In this document: positions 39,738 to 48,245 of the stretch, piece by piece | Position numbering within the stretch: position 1 is the stretch's first letter | How the letters are laid out: every line of letters begins with the position of its first letter | Notes under the pieces: model-generated | Database searches by the model: none | Seen by the model: the letters and a program-made list of their open reading frames with translations, nothing else | Told to the model about the DNA's origin: nothing | Program-made: the position numbers and the translations under genes | Assembly (NCBI RefSeq): GCF_000737535.1 | Contig: NZ_CP006269.1 | Location: 868,001-932,000 of the forward strand | Length of the DNA: 64,000 bases | From: Synechococcus sp. KORDI-100 | GTDB taxonomy: Bacteria; Cyanobacteriota; Cyanobacteriia; PCC-6307; Cyanobiaceae | Direction: 5' to 3'

Positions 39738-40577
39738 ATGAATCTGTTCTCTGAACTTCTGGCCACGACTAAGGCGTCCCAGGCCACAGCCACAGGTCCA
39801 CGCATTCAGAAGCGTCGTGGTGTCGAGATCAAGTCGGCGCGGGAGGTCAAGATCATGCGCCAGGCCAGTGCGATCGTCGCCACTGTGCTGCGGGAAATCA
39901 TGTCCATGGTCGAGCCGGGTCAGACCACCGGTGAGCTCGATGCCTACGCAGAACGTCGCATCCGTGAAATGGGTGCCACGCCAAGTTTCAAGGGATACCA
40001 CGGATTCCCCGCCAGCATCTGCGCCAGCATCAATCACGAGGTCGTTCACGGAATCCCCAACAAGAAGCGGGTGATTCACAAGGGGGACCTCTTGAAGGTC
40101 GACACCGGTGCTTACTTCGAGGGTTACCACGGCGACAGCTGCGTCACCATCTGTGTCGGCGAAGCCAGTGATCTAGCGCAGACGCTCAGCCGTGTGGCTC
40201 GCGAATCACTGATGGCCGGCCTGGCTCAGGTGAAAGCCGGCAACACGCTTCTCGACATTGCCGGTGCCGTTGAAGATCACGTCAAGGCCAATGGGTTCAG
40301 TGTGGTGGAGGACTACACCGGTCACGGTGTCGGTCGCAATCTCCACGAGGAGCCTTCAGTCTTCAACTTCCGGACCGATGAACTCCCAAACGTCACCCTG
40401 CGTCCCGGCATGACCCTGGCGATCGAACCGATTCTCAATGCCGGCAGCAAGGCGTGCAGAACCCTCAACGACCGCTGGACGGTGGTGACGAGGGATGGAT
40501 CCCTGTCCGCTCAGTGGGAACACACGGTGCTGGTGACCAGCGATGGATGTGAAATTCTCACCGATCGCGGCGATTGA
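39738..40577 (+). CDS. map: methionine aminopeptidase, type I
   Basis: 279 residues. An N-terminal extension of about 28 residues precedes the pita-bread core. Metal ligands are in [17 protein letters not shown] (two Asp), [13 protein letters not shown] (His), AIEPIL (Glu) and [11 protein letters not shown] (Glu). It removes initiator Met. Its end overlaps the convergent SDR gene by 20 bases. Confidence 0.96.
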   Translation: MNLFSELLATTKASQATATGPRIQKRRGVEIKSAREVKIMRQASAIVATVLREIMSMVEPGQTTGELDAYAERRIREMGATPSFKGYHGFPASICASINHEVVHGIPNKKRVIHKGDLLKVDTGAYFEGYHGDSCVTICVGEASDLAQTLSRVARESLMAGLAQVKAGNTLLDIAGAVEDHVKANGFSVVEDYTGHGVGRNLHEEPSVFNFRTDELPNVTLRPGMTLAIEPILNAGSKACRTLNDRWTVVTRDGSLSAQWEHTVLVTSDGCEILTDRGD

Positions 40578-41295
40578 GCGCTTTGCTGTAAGTCCAGCGG
40601 CCCAGTTCATTGAGAGGCATCAAGAGGTAGGTCAGCGGATTGGGCGTCACGATGATCAGGGACAGGTTCAGCCGGGCCATCACGAGAATCTGTCTGGCGA
40701 CAAAACCTGCCGTCATCACGCCAATCGGATTGAGGTCCGAGCGAAACGGACCCAAAACAAGCTTGCGGATGCGCAGTCTGCGCCGTTGTTCCGGGGTGAG
40801 ATTGGCGCCGCGCAAACTCACGAGTTGACCGATCAGCCGCTTGCTGAGCTCGTAGACAGGGCTGATGGCCGGTTGAATTTCAGCCTCTGACGTATTGACC
40901 CAGAGCTCGCGGGGTCTGTCGTCGGAAGCCTGGGCGACGAGCCGTTCAAAACGCTGCATGAGCCGCCAGCTGCTCAAGGCGTTGATTTCCAGAGCACGAT
41001 CAACATCCTCCGGTGTCTGATTCCCTTGCGGGTTGATGCCGTGATTGATCACGAGAATGTCCAGTTCCGCCAGGCAGGATTCCAGTTGTGCTTCCTCACC
41101 GCAGGACCAGCGCACCCAGCGATCAGGACCATCTGCGGAGACGTGCTGGGGAGGTTCGCTGTGGGTCAGGCCGGTCACATCGGCGCCCTGCTGACGAAAT
41201 GACTGGCTCAAGGAACGACCGAGGCTTCCACGAGCGCCGGTGATGCCGATGCGTCGGCCACTCCAGGGGCCAGGGGGAGAAGGGGTCTGGGCCAT
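40558..41295 (-). CDS. short-chain dehydrogenase/reductase
   Basis: 245 residues from the ATG at 41293-41295 (MAQTPSPPG). The Rossmann motif is [24 protein letters not shown] replaces the usual [14 protein letters not shown] and [12 protein letters not shown] give a possible Ser and Tyr-x-x-x-Lys. The C-terminus is hydrophobic ([17 protein letters not shown]). Substrate unknown. The start shares CATG with the divergent gene at 41294. Confidence 0.85.
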   Translation of the reverse strand: MAQTPSPPGPWSGRRIGITGARGSLGRSLSQSFRQQGADVTGLTHSEPPQHVSADGPDRWVRWSCGEEAQLESCLAELDILVINHGINPQGNQTPEDVDRALEINALSSWRLMQRFERLVAQASDDRPRELWVNTSEAEIQPAISPVYELSKRLIGQLVSLRGANLTPEQRRRLRIRKLVLGPFRSDLNPIGVMTAGFVARQILVMARLNLSLIIVTPNPLTYLLMPLNELGRWTYSKALNRRDR

Positions 41296-41713
41296 GGCTT
41301 CAGCTTGGGGCATCCTTGGGGAACGACGGTCTCGGGCGTTGCCACCTCTCTCAGACGCAGCACTGCGGGCTCTGTTCGCGCCCTATTGCGGAGGCGTTGC
41401 CCGTGAAGTTGAGCTCCTTGCTGCGCTGCAGCTCCTGAACCAGCAACAGCTGCAAGGGTTCCGTTCGGTGGAGGGAGGGCTTGGTCACCCCTACACCCTC
41501 AGCTGGCTGGCCGTCCGCTCTCCATTGGAGACCACACGGTGCAACCTGCGCTTCCCCGAGCGACCGGATCTGCTCTACGACTTTGAGCTGGTGACCCATC
41601 AGCTTGTGAGTTGGCTGATGGACTGCCGTGAGGAGGAGCATGGCAGCGTTGACCTGCCGGATGGGTTCTGGCAATGGCTGCTGCTTGGTGCGGATCCCGC
41701 CGTTGAGGTCTGA
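41294..41713 (+). CDS. conserved hypothetical protein
   Basis: 139 residues from the ATG at 41294; TTG at 41339 is another possible start. The body is ALRALFAPYCGGVAREVELL, LNQQQLQGFRSVEGGLGHP, and EVTHQLVSW-type helices near the end. No signal peptide or known motif. Divergent from the SDR gene with overlapping start codons; the DRTGG-protein gene follows 56 bases downstream. Confidence 0.7.
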   Translation: MASAWGILGERRSRALPPLSDAALRALFAPYCGGVAREVELLAALQLLNQQQLQGFRSVEGGLGHPYTLSWLAVRSPLETTRCNLRFPERPDLLYDFELVTHQLVSWLMDCREEEHGSVDLPDGFWQWLLLGADPAVEV

Positions 41714-41769
41714 ACGAAGCGGCTGCCGGCCACTAGATTCCCCCACTAAGGACCAACCATTGGCTGTTC

Positions 41770-42867
41770 ATGGGAACGACCCTGCTGATCGGATCCTGCG
41801 AGCCCTTCAGTGGCAAGTCCGCATTGGTTCTTGGCATTGCTCAGCAGCTGATCCAGTCAGGTTTGCCGTTCCGTTTCGGCAAGCCGCTGGCGACCAGCCT
41901 GGAGTGGGATCCCAACAAGGGACCCCTGCCGCAGCCCTTGATCGATGACGACGTCCGCTTCGTGGGCGAGACCCTGGGAATGGCTGCGGATCGTTTGATC
42001 CCGTCCCTGCATTTGCTCTCGCCCACAACGGCGAACCAGCGTCTGGGGCAAGGCCTGCTGGACGCGGGAGAGGGGTTTGACTGGCTCACGACTGAAGTGT
42101 CGGCCTCGGACGGCCTCACCCTGCTGGAGTGTGCGGGCAGCCTTCAGGAAGGCCTCTTGTTCGGGCTCAGCCTGCCGCAACTGGCTGAAGGGCTTGAAGC
42201 CAAGGTGGTGCTGGTGCATTTGTGGCAGGACAGCTGCAGTGTGGATGCCCTGCTGTCTGCGAAGCAGATCCTGGGGGATCGTCTGGTGGGGGTGGTGCTG
42301 AATGCCGTGACCCCTGATGAGGTGGAAAGCCTCGAACGTCAGGTGGTTCCTGCTCTTGAGAATCTCGGCCTCAAGGTGTTTGGTGTGATGCCGCGATCAC
42401 CGCTGCTGCGCAGCGTCACTGTGGGGGAACTGGTGAGGCGTCTGGATGCGCGGGTGATCTGCTGCGCGGATCGGGAGGAGTTGCTGGTGGAGACGCTGAG
42501 CATCGGAGCGATGAATGTGAATTCCGCCATGGAGTTTTTCCGGCGTCGCCGCAACATGGCGGTGGTGACAGGTGCTGATCGCACCGACATCCAACTGGCG
42601 GCCCTGGAGGCGTCCACCCAGTGCCTGATCCTCACAGGCGCGGGTGAGCCACTGCCCCAGTTGATCAGTCGTGCCGAAGAGCTCGACGTCCCGTTGCTGA
42701 AGGTGGAACACGACACGCTGGCCACCGTTGAGGTGATCGAGCAGGCCTTCGGTCACGTTCGCCTGCATGAAGCGGTGAAGGCCACCTATGCCTTCCGGCT
42801 GGTGGAGGAACACTGTCATCTCGATCGACTGTTCGAAGCCCTCAACCTCACGGTTCATTCCGGTTAA
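41770..42867 (+). CDS. P-loop NTPase with DRTGG domain (BioD/phosphotransacetylase-N-like)
   Basis: 365 residues. P-loop GSCEPFSGKSALVLGIA at the N-terminus, with a BioD-like ATPase fold (about 1-210), followed by a DRTGG domain (about 210-330; VGELVRRLDARVICCADREE, GADRTDIQLAALEAS). This is the N-terminal region found in some phosphate acetyltransferases, here without the acyltransferase domain. Probably a nucleotide-sensing regulator; target unknown. Confidence 0.85.
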   Translation: MGTTLLIGSCEPFSGKSALVLGIAQQLIQSGLPFRFGKPLATSLEWDPNKGPLPQPLIDDDVRFVGETLGMAADRLIPSLHLLSPTTANQRLGQGLLDAGEGFDWLTTEVSASDGLTLLECAGSLQEGLLFGLSLPQLAEGLEAKVVLVHLWQDSCSVDALLSAKQILGDRLVGVVLNAVTPDEVESLERQVVPALENLGLKVFGVMPRSPLLRSVTVGELVRRLDARVICCADREELLVETLSIGAMNVNSAMEFFRRRRNMAVVTGADRTDIQLAALEASTQCLILTGAGEPLPQLISRAEELDVPLLKVEHDTLATVEVIEQAFGHVRLHEAVKATYAFRLVEEHCHLDRLFEALNLTVHSG

Positions 42868-42904
42868 GCGCTGCTAGTTTCCTGGGAGGGCCGATGGGTA
42901 GTGA

Positions 42905-43417
42905 TTGGGTCAGTCTCTGGATCTCCCAGCCCTTGATCGGGTCGATACGCTCGCGCAAGAGCTGGCCTTGCTGCAGGACAAGGGACAGCGGCGGATCGCG
43001 ATTCTTGGTAGCCGTCACGTCCCGGTGGTGGCGATTCATCTGATTGAGCTGGTGGCCCGCTCCCTGGTGCAGGAAGGCCACTCCCTGATCACATCGGGTT
43101 CGCAGGGCGTGAATGCCGCCGTGATCCGTGGCGTGCTTGAGGTGGACCCCTCCAAGCTCACAGTGTTGCTTCCCCAGAGCCTCGATCGCCAACCGTGTGA
43201 GATCAGAGACCTGCTTGAAAGGGTGCTTCACCTGATTGATAAACCAGAACAGGATGATCTGCCGTTGCCGATGGCCAGCAGCCTCTGCAATCAGGAGATC
43301 ATCAACCGTTGCGATCAGTTGATCTGCCTTGCGTTTCACGACAGTGAAACGTTGCTAGCGAGTGCGCGAACAGCGGAAGATATGGGCAAGGTGGTGAGTT
43401 TGTTGTATTTCGACTGA
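42905..43417 (+). CDS. DprA/SLOG-like Rossmann protein
   Basis: 170 residues from the TTG at 42905, directly after an in-frame stop; no ATG or GTG fits. The fold is Rossmann-like: RRIAILGSRHVPVVAIHLIE, HSLITSGSQGVNAAVIRGVL, and INRCDQLICLAFHDSETLL. This resembles the SLOG/DprA nucleotide-binding family but is shorter than DprA. Role unknown; DNA uptake or nucleotide binding are possibilities. It marks the left edge of the A/T-richer region. Confidence 0.75.
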   Translation: MGQSLDLPALDRVDTLAQELALLQDKGQRRIAILGSRHVPVVAIHLIELVARSLVQEGHSLITSGSQGVNAAVIRGVLEVDPSKLTVLLPQSLDRQPCEIRDLLERVLHLIDKPEQDDLPLPMASSLCNQEIINRCDQLICLAFHDSETLLASARTAEDMGKVVSLLYFD

Positions 43418-43786
43418 TCACTCAGGGTGTGCACAATCGATCCTGGGTCTGATCTGGAGTGCTCGCACTTTCAGCCAAGCTGCTGTACTCAGAATTGAGT
43501 AATTGATCACAAGACAAAAAACAATCAGGCGTCATCGATGACGGATACAAGATGATGGCTCATTGATCAATCAAAATGTTGACCTCTTGAGTGTGTGCTG
43601 ATGTGCCAATAGATCAAAGATCTTCAGGGAATTTGTTTGGGGGTTGTCCATATTCATGAGCCAATGTTGGCGATTTCGGCATTGCTAGATCCTGATCAGG
43701 CTATTTAATTTGATGCACAATCATAACAAATTAGATCAGATATTAGAGCTTGATCGTGTTAACGCGCCGTTCTCCTGTTCATTGCA
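43418..43786. other. noncoding A/T-richer gap of 369 bases
   Basis: No credible reading frame, tRNA or clear terminator was found. The sequence is visibly richer in A/T than its surroundings, with several GATCA-type words. It could hold the hydrolase gene's 3' region or a decayed gene. Confidence 0.6.
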
Positions 43787-44965
43787 TTAATCAGGCCAAT
43801 TCCCTTGGGTATTAATCACCTTTAGGCTGCTTTTGATGAAGGCGTACTGAGGAATATTTGTCGTCAGCCAGGGGTTTGGCCCTTTGTTGATTAAGAACAC
43901 AGCCCCGTGATTGCCATCAAGACTGATGATGGAAAGGCTGACGGCGCCGTTGCCCGTTCCTGAGTGGAAGAGGTAACCGCCCCTTGCTTTGGCGTCTGCG
44001 TCGCGGTTGCCGAGTTCAAACCCCAAGCTTCGTTCAGCGGTGGAGCTTGGGATACTCAACTGTTCAGCCAACTGCTGATCGATCAGCGGGTGGCCGGAGT
44101 TCAGCGCTTTCGTGAAGGCGAGATTGAATCGGGCCAGATCGCTTGCTGTGCTCCACATCAAACCGGTGGAGAGGATGGGATGCCGCATCGGTGCTCGCCC
44201 GTGGGGCTTCCCATCAACGTCATGGGGGATGGCGATCGTGCTGGTGTCGTTGAGAAAAAAGGTGTTGTCAAAGCTGGTGTTGTCCATGCCGGCCGGTGTG
44301 AACACCAACTCCTGCATCAAGCTGGGGAAGGATTGCTGGCTGATGGATTCCAAGGCCGGCTGCAGCACCGTGTAGCAGCCGTTGCAGTAGTTGAAGCTTG
44401 TTCCTGGAATCCGTTCAACGGTGAGGGGTTTGTTCGTCGCGGGAGGCAAACCTCGCAACACCTGCTGCAGGGTCGGCAGTGGTTCTCCAGGCCCGCAGCA
44501 GCCGTCGGGGTAGGGATTGCTCAAACCGCCGGTGTGGTTCAGCAGCATGCGGAAACTCACCGGCACCTTTTTGGTGAAGTCGTTCTCTGGGATCGTCCAA
44601 CCCGACAGGTAACGGTTGACGGGTTCATCCAGAGCGATCTCCTCGGCGGCAAGGAGCTTCACCGTGGCCAGGGCTGTGAGGGTCTTGGTGATCGACTGGG
44701 CCTGAAACAGGGTGTCGGCCGTGACCGGTCGACCGCTGGCCAGATCCGCCAGGCCAAACCCCCGCGCCCAGGCAATCCGGCCGTTTTGGATCACGGCGAT
44801 GGATGCACCGGGAATGTCGTGCTCCTGTCGAAGGGTCTCGATCTGCTGTTGAAGCGGAGTGAAGAGGGCGACCGATGCCTGCGCCGACCCTGCCAGCACC
44901 ATCGAGACGTTGAACGCTGCAATAGCGATCAGCCACCTCAGCCTGCCTCGATGCTTGCGAGTCAT
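43787..44965 (-). CDS. secreted serine hydrolase, beta-lactamase class C / PBP family
   Basis: 392 residues. A signal peptide (about 1-30, ending GSAQA) precedes the domain. Catalytic Ser91-x-x-Lys94 (QSITKT), Tyr193-Cys-Asn195 (FNYCNG) and a C-terminal HSGTG near residue 336 replacing the KTG box. Four Cys in the middle (CC at 156-157 and CNGC at 194-197) may form disulfides. Such proteins act as esterases or D-amino-peptidases as often as beta-lactamases. It is isolated in the A/T-richer stretch. Confidence 0.88.
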   Translation of the reverse strand: MTRKHRGRLRWLIAIAAFNVSMVLAGSAQASVALFTPLQQQIETLRQEHDIPGASIAVIQNGRIAWARGFGLADLASGRPVTADTLFQAQSITKTLTALATVKLLAAEEIALDEPVNRYLSGWTIPENDFTKKVPVSFRMLLNHTGGLSNPYPDGCCGPGEPLPTLQQVLRGLPPATNKPLTVERIPGTSFNYCNGCYTVLQPALESISQQSFPSLMQELVFTPAGMDNTSFDNTFFLNDTSTIAIPHDVDGKPHGRAPMRHPILSTGLMWSTASDLARFNLAFTKALNSGHPLIDQQLAEQLSIPSSTAERSLGFELGNRDADAKARGGYLFHSGTGNGAVSLSIISLDGNHGAVFLINKGPNPWLTTNIPQYAFIKSSLKVINTQGNWPD

Positions 44966-45011
44966 CCCGTTGCGAAAGCGCTGATTTCAAACCTAGGGAT
45001 GGGCTGCTGGT

Positions 45012-45464
45012 TCAGCTGCCAAGCAGCGCTTTCAGGCCTTCTGAATACAAAATGCCGCTGCAAAGAAGCCCTGTGGCCCAGCACAGCCCACGAGCTGGAG
45101 GCACATTGCCGACGTAGGCGGCGATATAGGCAAGCCGCAGCACAGGATGGGCGAAGGCTGCGACAACGGCCATGGCGGGCAACGGACCGGTTTGCTGCGC
45201 AGCGATCAGAGCCAGTAATGCCGCTGGAGCCTGCAGGGTGAAGGCCTCGAAGCTGTTCTGGTGAGCCCAGCTGGCCCGTTTGCCCCAGGCTGGAAAGCGT
45301 TCGAACATCGCGCGGGGTGCCGCCATGTCCTTCATTTCGAAGTTGGCAGCCGAGCGTGCGGCGCCGAGGGGAATGATGCTGGCGATCACTGTTCCGCCAG
45401 ACAACACCAGGGACCAGGAGAAAGGGGCGGCATCCGTGGCTGTGAACAGCTGCAACAGCGACAT
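45012..45464 (-). CDS. MAPEG-family membrane protein
   Basis: 150 residues from the ATG at 45462-45464 (MSLLQLFTATD). Four hydrophobic helices, with the MAPEG-like segment FERFPAWGKRASWAHQNSFEAF (here cut in two: FPAWGKRASWAHQ and NSFEAF) and AAYVGNVPPARGLCWATG. Eukaryotic members are glutathione or leukotriene enzymes; bacterial substrates are unknown. Longer starts up to 45530 lack support. Confidence 0.85.
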   Translation of the reverse strand: MSLLQLFTATDAAPFSWSLVLSGGTVIASIIPLGAARSAANFEMKDMAAPRAMFERFPAWGKRASWAHQNSFEAFTLQAPAALLALIAAQQTGPLPAMAVVAAFAHPVLRLAYIAAYVGNVPPARGLCWATGLLCSGILYSEGLKALLGS

Positions 45465-45618
45465 GGCGAGGGCTTGAAGCGGCGCCTTTCTAAGCTGAAG
45501 ACTCGAACAAACGCGAGCGACTGAGAACACCTCAATGTTGGTATGCCCTGAATGCTGCCTGCAGGGTTCACGCGTTCAGGGCGTTCGCGGCAAAGTAACG
45601 ACCCTGTGCACCATTGCG

Positions 45619-45834
45619 ATGGCTCTCGATCAGCTCAAGGCGTTCATCCTGAAAATGCAACAGGACGATGACCTCAAGCAAACCGTCTTGGCGGCATCAA
45701 CGGCTGATGATGTTGCCAAGATTGCGTTGAGACAGGGTTTCGAGTTCAGCGGCGACGAACTGTTGAGATTCAGTGGGAAGACAGTGGGCCAGGTCACTGT
45801 GGTGAAACCCGATCATCCGGGTGAATATCACTGA
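45619..45834 (+). CDS. Nif11-like leader-peptide family protein
   Basis: 71 residues from the ATG at 45619 (MALDQLKAFILKM). The N-terminal half matches the Nif11 domain (LKAFILKMQQDDDLKQTVL; ADDVAKIALRQGFEFSGDEL). In related picocyanobacteria this domain leads lanthipeptide (prochlorosin) precursors, but here the tail has no Gly-Gly site and no Cys. It therefore looks like a free-standing Nif11 protein. No modifying enzyme is encoded nearby. Confidence 0.88.
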   Translation: MALDQLKAFILKMQQDDDLKQTVLAASTADDVAKIALRQGFEFSGDELLRFSGKTVGQVTVVKPDHPGEYH

Positions 45835-46348
45835 TGCTGGGTCCTTTGGCGAGTGGGTGTCGCTGTTACAGACCATCGGACATCAGCAGTCATCTTGACG
45901 TCGAGACGTCGTGGGCTGGCGTTAAGAGTTTCGAGATAAACAATGATCGGTTTTTGGCATCAATCATTGGTTGAAATACTGCATGATCATGGACTCTTTT
46001 TGGCATGATATTCCTCGTCACGGTTCTGACAGGGGTAGCGAAGTGCGATGATCCAGTCTTCTTTGAACCTTGCTTGTTATCGATTGAAATTATCTTGATC
46101 ACCGGTTTGTTTGTTGCCTTGTTGTGAGGCACGCGGAGATTCGTGTCTGCAATGTTCAGGATGGTTGGTCTGGCTCATTGATCCATCGCCTCTGAACGGT
46201 ATGTCCATGTGTTTCTGTTCGTCCTCTGCCATTCCAGCGCCGTTCTTCCAGCTCGTTGTGTTGTTGGGGTGATGGTGCTTGCTGCTGGTTGTGGCATGGA
46301 AGAGCTGCCTGGGTAGGTTGGACCAAGCAACCCCGTGAGGACCAAGGA
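45835..46348. other. noncoding stretch of 514 bases
   Basis: Only short implausible frames are present. A/T-richer than the core, with a GACGTC-GAGACGTC palindrome near 45898. No tRNA, integrase fragment or terminator was recognised. The yajQ promoter should be at its right end. Confidence 0.55.
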
Positions 46349-46849
46349 GTGGCTTCCAATACCTATTCTTTTGATGTGGTCTCCGATTTCGACCGGCAGG
46401 AGCTCGTCAATACCCTTGATCAGGTGCGTCGAGAAGTTGGCAATCGATATGACCTCAAGGATTCCAACACTGAGTTGGACCTGGAAGAAACCGAGCTTTC
46501 GATCACCACGGCAAGCGATATGACCCTTCAGGCTGTGGAGGATGTATTGAGAACCAAGGCCACGAAGCGCAATCTGTCGTTGAAGATCTTTGATTTTCAA
46601 GATCCCGAAAGCGTTGGCGGCAACCGGGTGAAGCAGGTTGTGAAGTTGCGCAAGGGGCTCAGTCAGGAGATTGCCAAGAAGCTCAGCAAATTGGTTCGGG
46701 ATGAGCTGAAGAAAGTCACCGTGTCAATCCAAGGCGAAAGTGTACGGATCACTGGCAAGAGCAAGGATGATCTCCAGGCTGCAATTCAACTGGTGAAAAG
46801 CAAGGAAGATGAATTGGATGTGCCATTGCAGTTTGAAAATTACCGCTAA
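46349..46849 (+). CDS. yajQ: YajQ-family nucleotide-binding protein
   Basis: 166 residues from the GTG at 46349 (ASNTYSFDVVSDFDRQE). A GAGG lies 8 bases upstream; an AAGGAG overlaps the GTG itself. Duplicated ferredoxin-like halves (VRREVGNRYDLKDSNTELDL; VVKLRKGLSQEIAKKL) and the end QLVKSKEDELDVPLQFENYR are canonical. Members bind cyclic-di-GMP or nucleic acids in some species. It is a core gene embedded in the A/T-richer stretch. Confidence 0.95.
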   Translation: MASNTYSFDVVSDFDRQELVNTLDQVRREVGNRYDLKDSNTELDLEETELSITTASDMTLQAVEDVLRTKATKRNLSLKIFDFQDPESVGGNRVKQVVKLRKGLSQEIAKKLSKLVRDELKKVTVSIQGESVRITGKSKDDLQAAIQLVKSKEDELDVPLQFENYR

Positions 46850-46941
46850 ACAGGTGCGCTGCTGATTACAGCTTGACTTGGATTTGATACCTGTTTCTGA
46901 TGCCAGATCAGATCAGATTCGCTGCGAAGTAACTTTTAGGC

Positions 46942-47172
46942 CTAATCTTTGCTTGTATTATCGTAAGTTAATGTGCATTTGTAGCGGCTTTCAAAGCCCA
47001 CATCAATGCTCGTGCAGCTCGTGTCAGTGATCGTTGCGCCCTTGGGGACAAGACGCATCGCCTGGGCAGTGGCGAACTCTTCAGTCGGTCCTTGTGCACT
47101 GGCTGTGCCCTGATGGGCAGAGGCATTGGCTGCGAAGAGAAGCGTCGCTGCCAGACAGGCTGTCAAGCGCAT
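46942..47172 (-). CDS. small secreted protein
   Basis: 76 residues: signal peptide MRLTACLAATLLFAANASA (cleavage near residue 19), then a soluble part with two Cys (DTSCTSIDV, YKCTLTY) that could form a disulfide. Periplasmic or extracellular; no known family. The ATG is at 47170-47172. Confidence 0.65.
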   Translation of the reverse strand: MRLTACLAATLLFAANASAHQGTASAQGPTEEFATAQAMRLVPKGATITDTSCTSIDVGFESRYKCTLTYDNTSKD

Positions 47173-47217
47173 GAAAGCGTCCTAGTGCTTGCTCAGTTCT
47201 AGTCATTCCAGTGGGAT

Positions 47218-47243
47218 GGGGCAGCTGAATGGGGCAGCTGAAT
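47218..47243 (+). repeat. 13-bp direct repeat, two copies
   Basis: ggggcagctgaat occurs twice in tandem, upstream of the small secreted protein gene (minus strand). The unit is not a multiple of three and lies in noncoding sequence. Confidence 0.8.
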
Positions 47244-47355
47244 GGGCGCTTGGCTGCTCAGGGCTCCCATGGGGGATGCCAACACAATGAGATGAAGTTT
47301 GGTGTGGGAGTTGCAAGATTTATGTTTTCTTGAAGGAAAAACGTCCATTTCCCTT

Positions 47356-47508
47356 ATGTTTCTGTTCCTCTCCATCAGAGCGATGCGCAGCTATTCAGAA
47401 CGCAAAAGGCACAACGATGTGGCCATCGGACTTTCGTTTGTCGCCGTTGCACTGCTTGTGCTTGGTTTCATGGGTATGGCTCAACATCTGGAGATCATGT
47501 CTCTTTAA
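47356..47508 (+). CDS. possible 50-residue membrane protein
   Basis: ATG at 47356 (or 47383) to TAA. The C-terminal half has one hydrophobic helix (VAIGLSFVAVALLVLGFMGMA) behind a basic stretch (MRSYSERKRHND). The ribosome-binding site is weak and no homology is recognised, so it may not be real. Confidence 0.35.
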   Translation: MFLFLSIRAMRSYSERKRHNDVAIGLSFVAVALLVLGFMGMAQHLEIMSL

Positions 47509-47576
47509 AGCTGTAGACATTGAGCCGTGTCTTCTTGACAGCCCCCCATAATGAATCAATAAGATTCTCGGTTTCG

Positions 47577-47852
47577 ATGCGCATAGCGACATTTTTATTT
47601 TTGAGAACTGGGCTGAATCTCTTTAAGCCAGGCGTCAACTTCACTGCTGGCCTGGCAAAGACGTCTGTCACCGATAACAGTGCTGATCAGGCTGGCATTC
47701 AAGTGCCCGATAGCTCAGATCCAGTCAACGATGAGATCAATGATCGTGGGCGTCTGAAGGTTGTTGATTCTGAAACGATTCACATCGGACCGCGTGGGGG
47801 GCGTTATCGCCTCGATGAAGCCGGGCGCAAAATTTATCTCAAGGCCGCTTGA
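47577..47852 (+). CDS. small basic-tailed secreted-like protein
   Basis: 91 residues from the ATG at 47577 (MRIATFLFLRTGLNLF); a TTG at 47520 would add 19 residues. After a hydrophobic N-terminus comes an acidic linker, then a C-terminal segment ETIHIGPRGGRYRLDEAGRK, which recalls the short GPRGG...GRK.YL adaptor motif seen in PBCV-type and picocyanobacterial proteins. Function unknown. Confidence 0.55.
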   Translation: MRIATFLFLRTGLNLFKPGVNFTAGLAKTSVTDNSADQAGIQVPDSSDPVNDEINDRGRLKVVDSETIHIGPRGGRYRLDEAGRKIYLKAA

Positions 47853-47861
47853 TATCTGGCT

Positions 47862-47882
47862 GATCGAGCTTGTTTCTCGATC
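47862..47882 (+). terminator. terminator-like hairpin
   Basis: GATCGAG-CTTGTTT-CTCGATC, followed on the plus strand by TTGATATT. It starts 10 bases after the stop of the 91-residue gene. The T-run is short, so termination strength is uncertain. Confidence 0.4.
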
Positions 47883-47963
47883 TTGATATTCGATGCCATC
47901 ACGATGATGATCATTGCCAGGTGATGCAATGTTGATTGATTGTGATCTGTGGATGCCTGTCGC

Positions 47964-48239
47964 TCAGGACTCAGCGCTGCGGCGGCGATCGATGATTCTG
48001 GCCAGTTCAAGGACGTAGCCGGCTGTGCACCAACGCCCGTGACTGCGGGCTCGATTGTCGGGATCGGATCGGATTTCAGCCGTCTCCGCCATCAGAAGGT
48101 CGAGATCGCCCTGTGGGAGTTCATAGAGATCCTGCAGTTCCAGCTCCCGTCCCAGCAGGTGACTGCGGAACCACTTGCGCAGCTGTTCCTGAGGGGGGAT
48201 CTCATTCGGCATCCGGTACCTTCCGGGTGAATCAGTCAT
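47964..48239 (-). CDS. conserved small hypothetical protein
   Basis: 91 residues from the ATG at 48237-48239 (MTDSPGRYRMPNEIPPQ). Helical and charged: LRKWFRSHLLGRELELQDLY, LDLLMAETAEIRSDPDNRAR, and WCTAGYVLELARIIDRRR. A second start (MPNEIPPQ) is possible. The longer frame to 48656 overlaps the plus-strand salvage genes and is rejected. Divergent from the phosphoribosyltransferase gene by 6 bases. Confidence 0.7.
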   Translation of the reverse strand: MTDSPGRYRMPNEIPPQEQLRKWFRSHLLGRELELQDLYELPQGDLDLLMAETAEIRSDPDNRARSHGRWCTAGYVLELARIIDRRRSAES

Positions 48240-48245
48240 TCTCCA

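Noticed and set aside
43964-45241. Open reading frame of 425 codons opposite the hydrolase and MAPEG genes
   Set aside because: Covers two genes antisense, no domain recognised.
45619-45834. Lanthipeptide precursor
   Set aside because: The Nif11 tail lacks Gly-Gly and Cys and no modifying enzyme is nearby.
45890-46132. Minus-strand frame of 80 codons
   Set aside because: No ribosome site, no similarity, composition like noncoding DNA.
43418-48000. Mobile genetic element
   Set aside because: No transposase, integrase, terminal inverted repeats or direct att repeats were seen.
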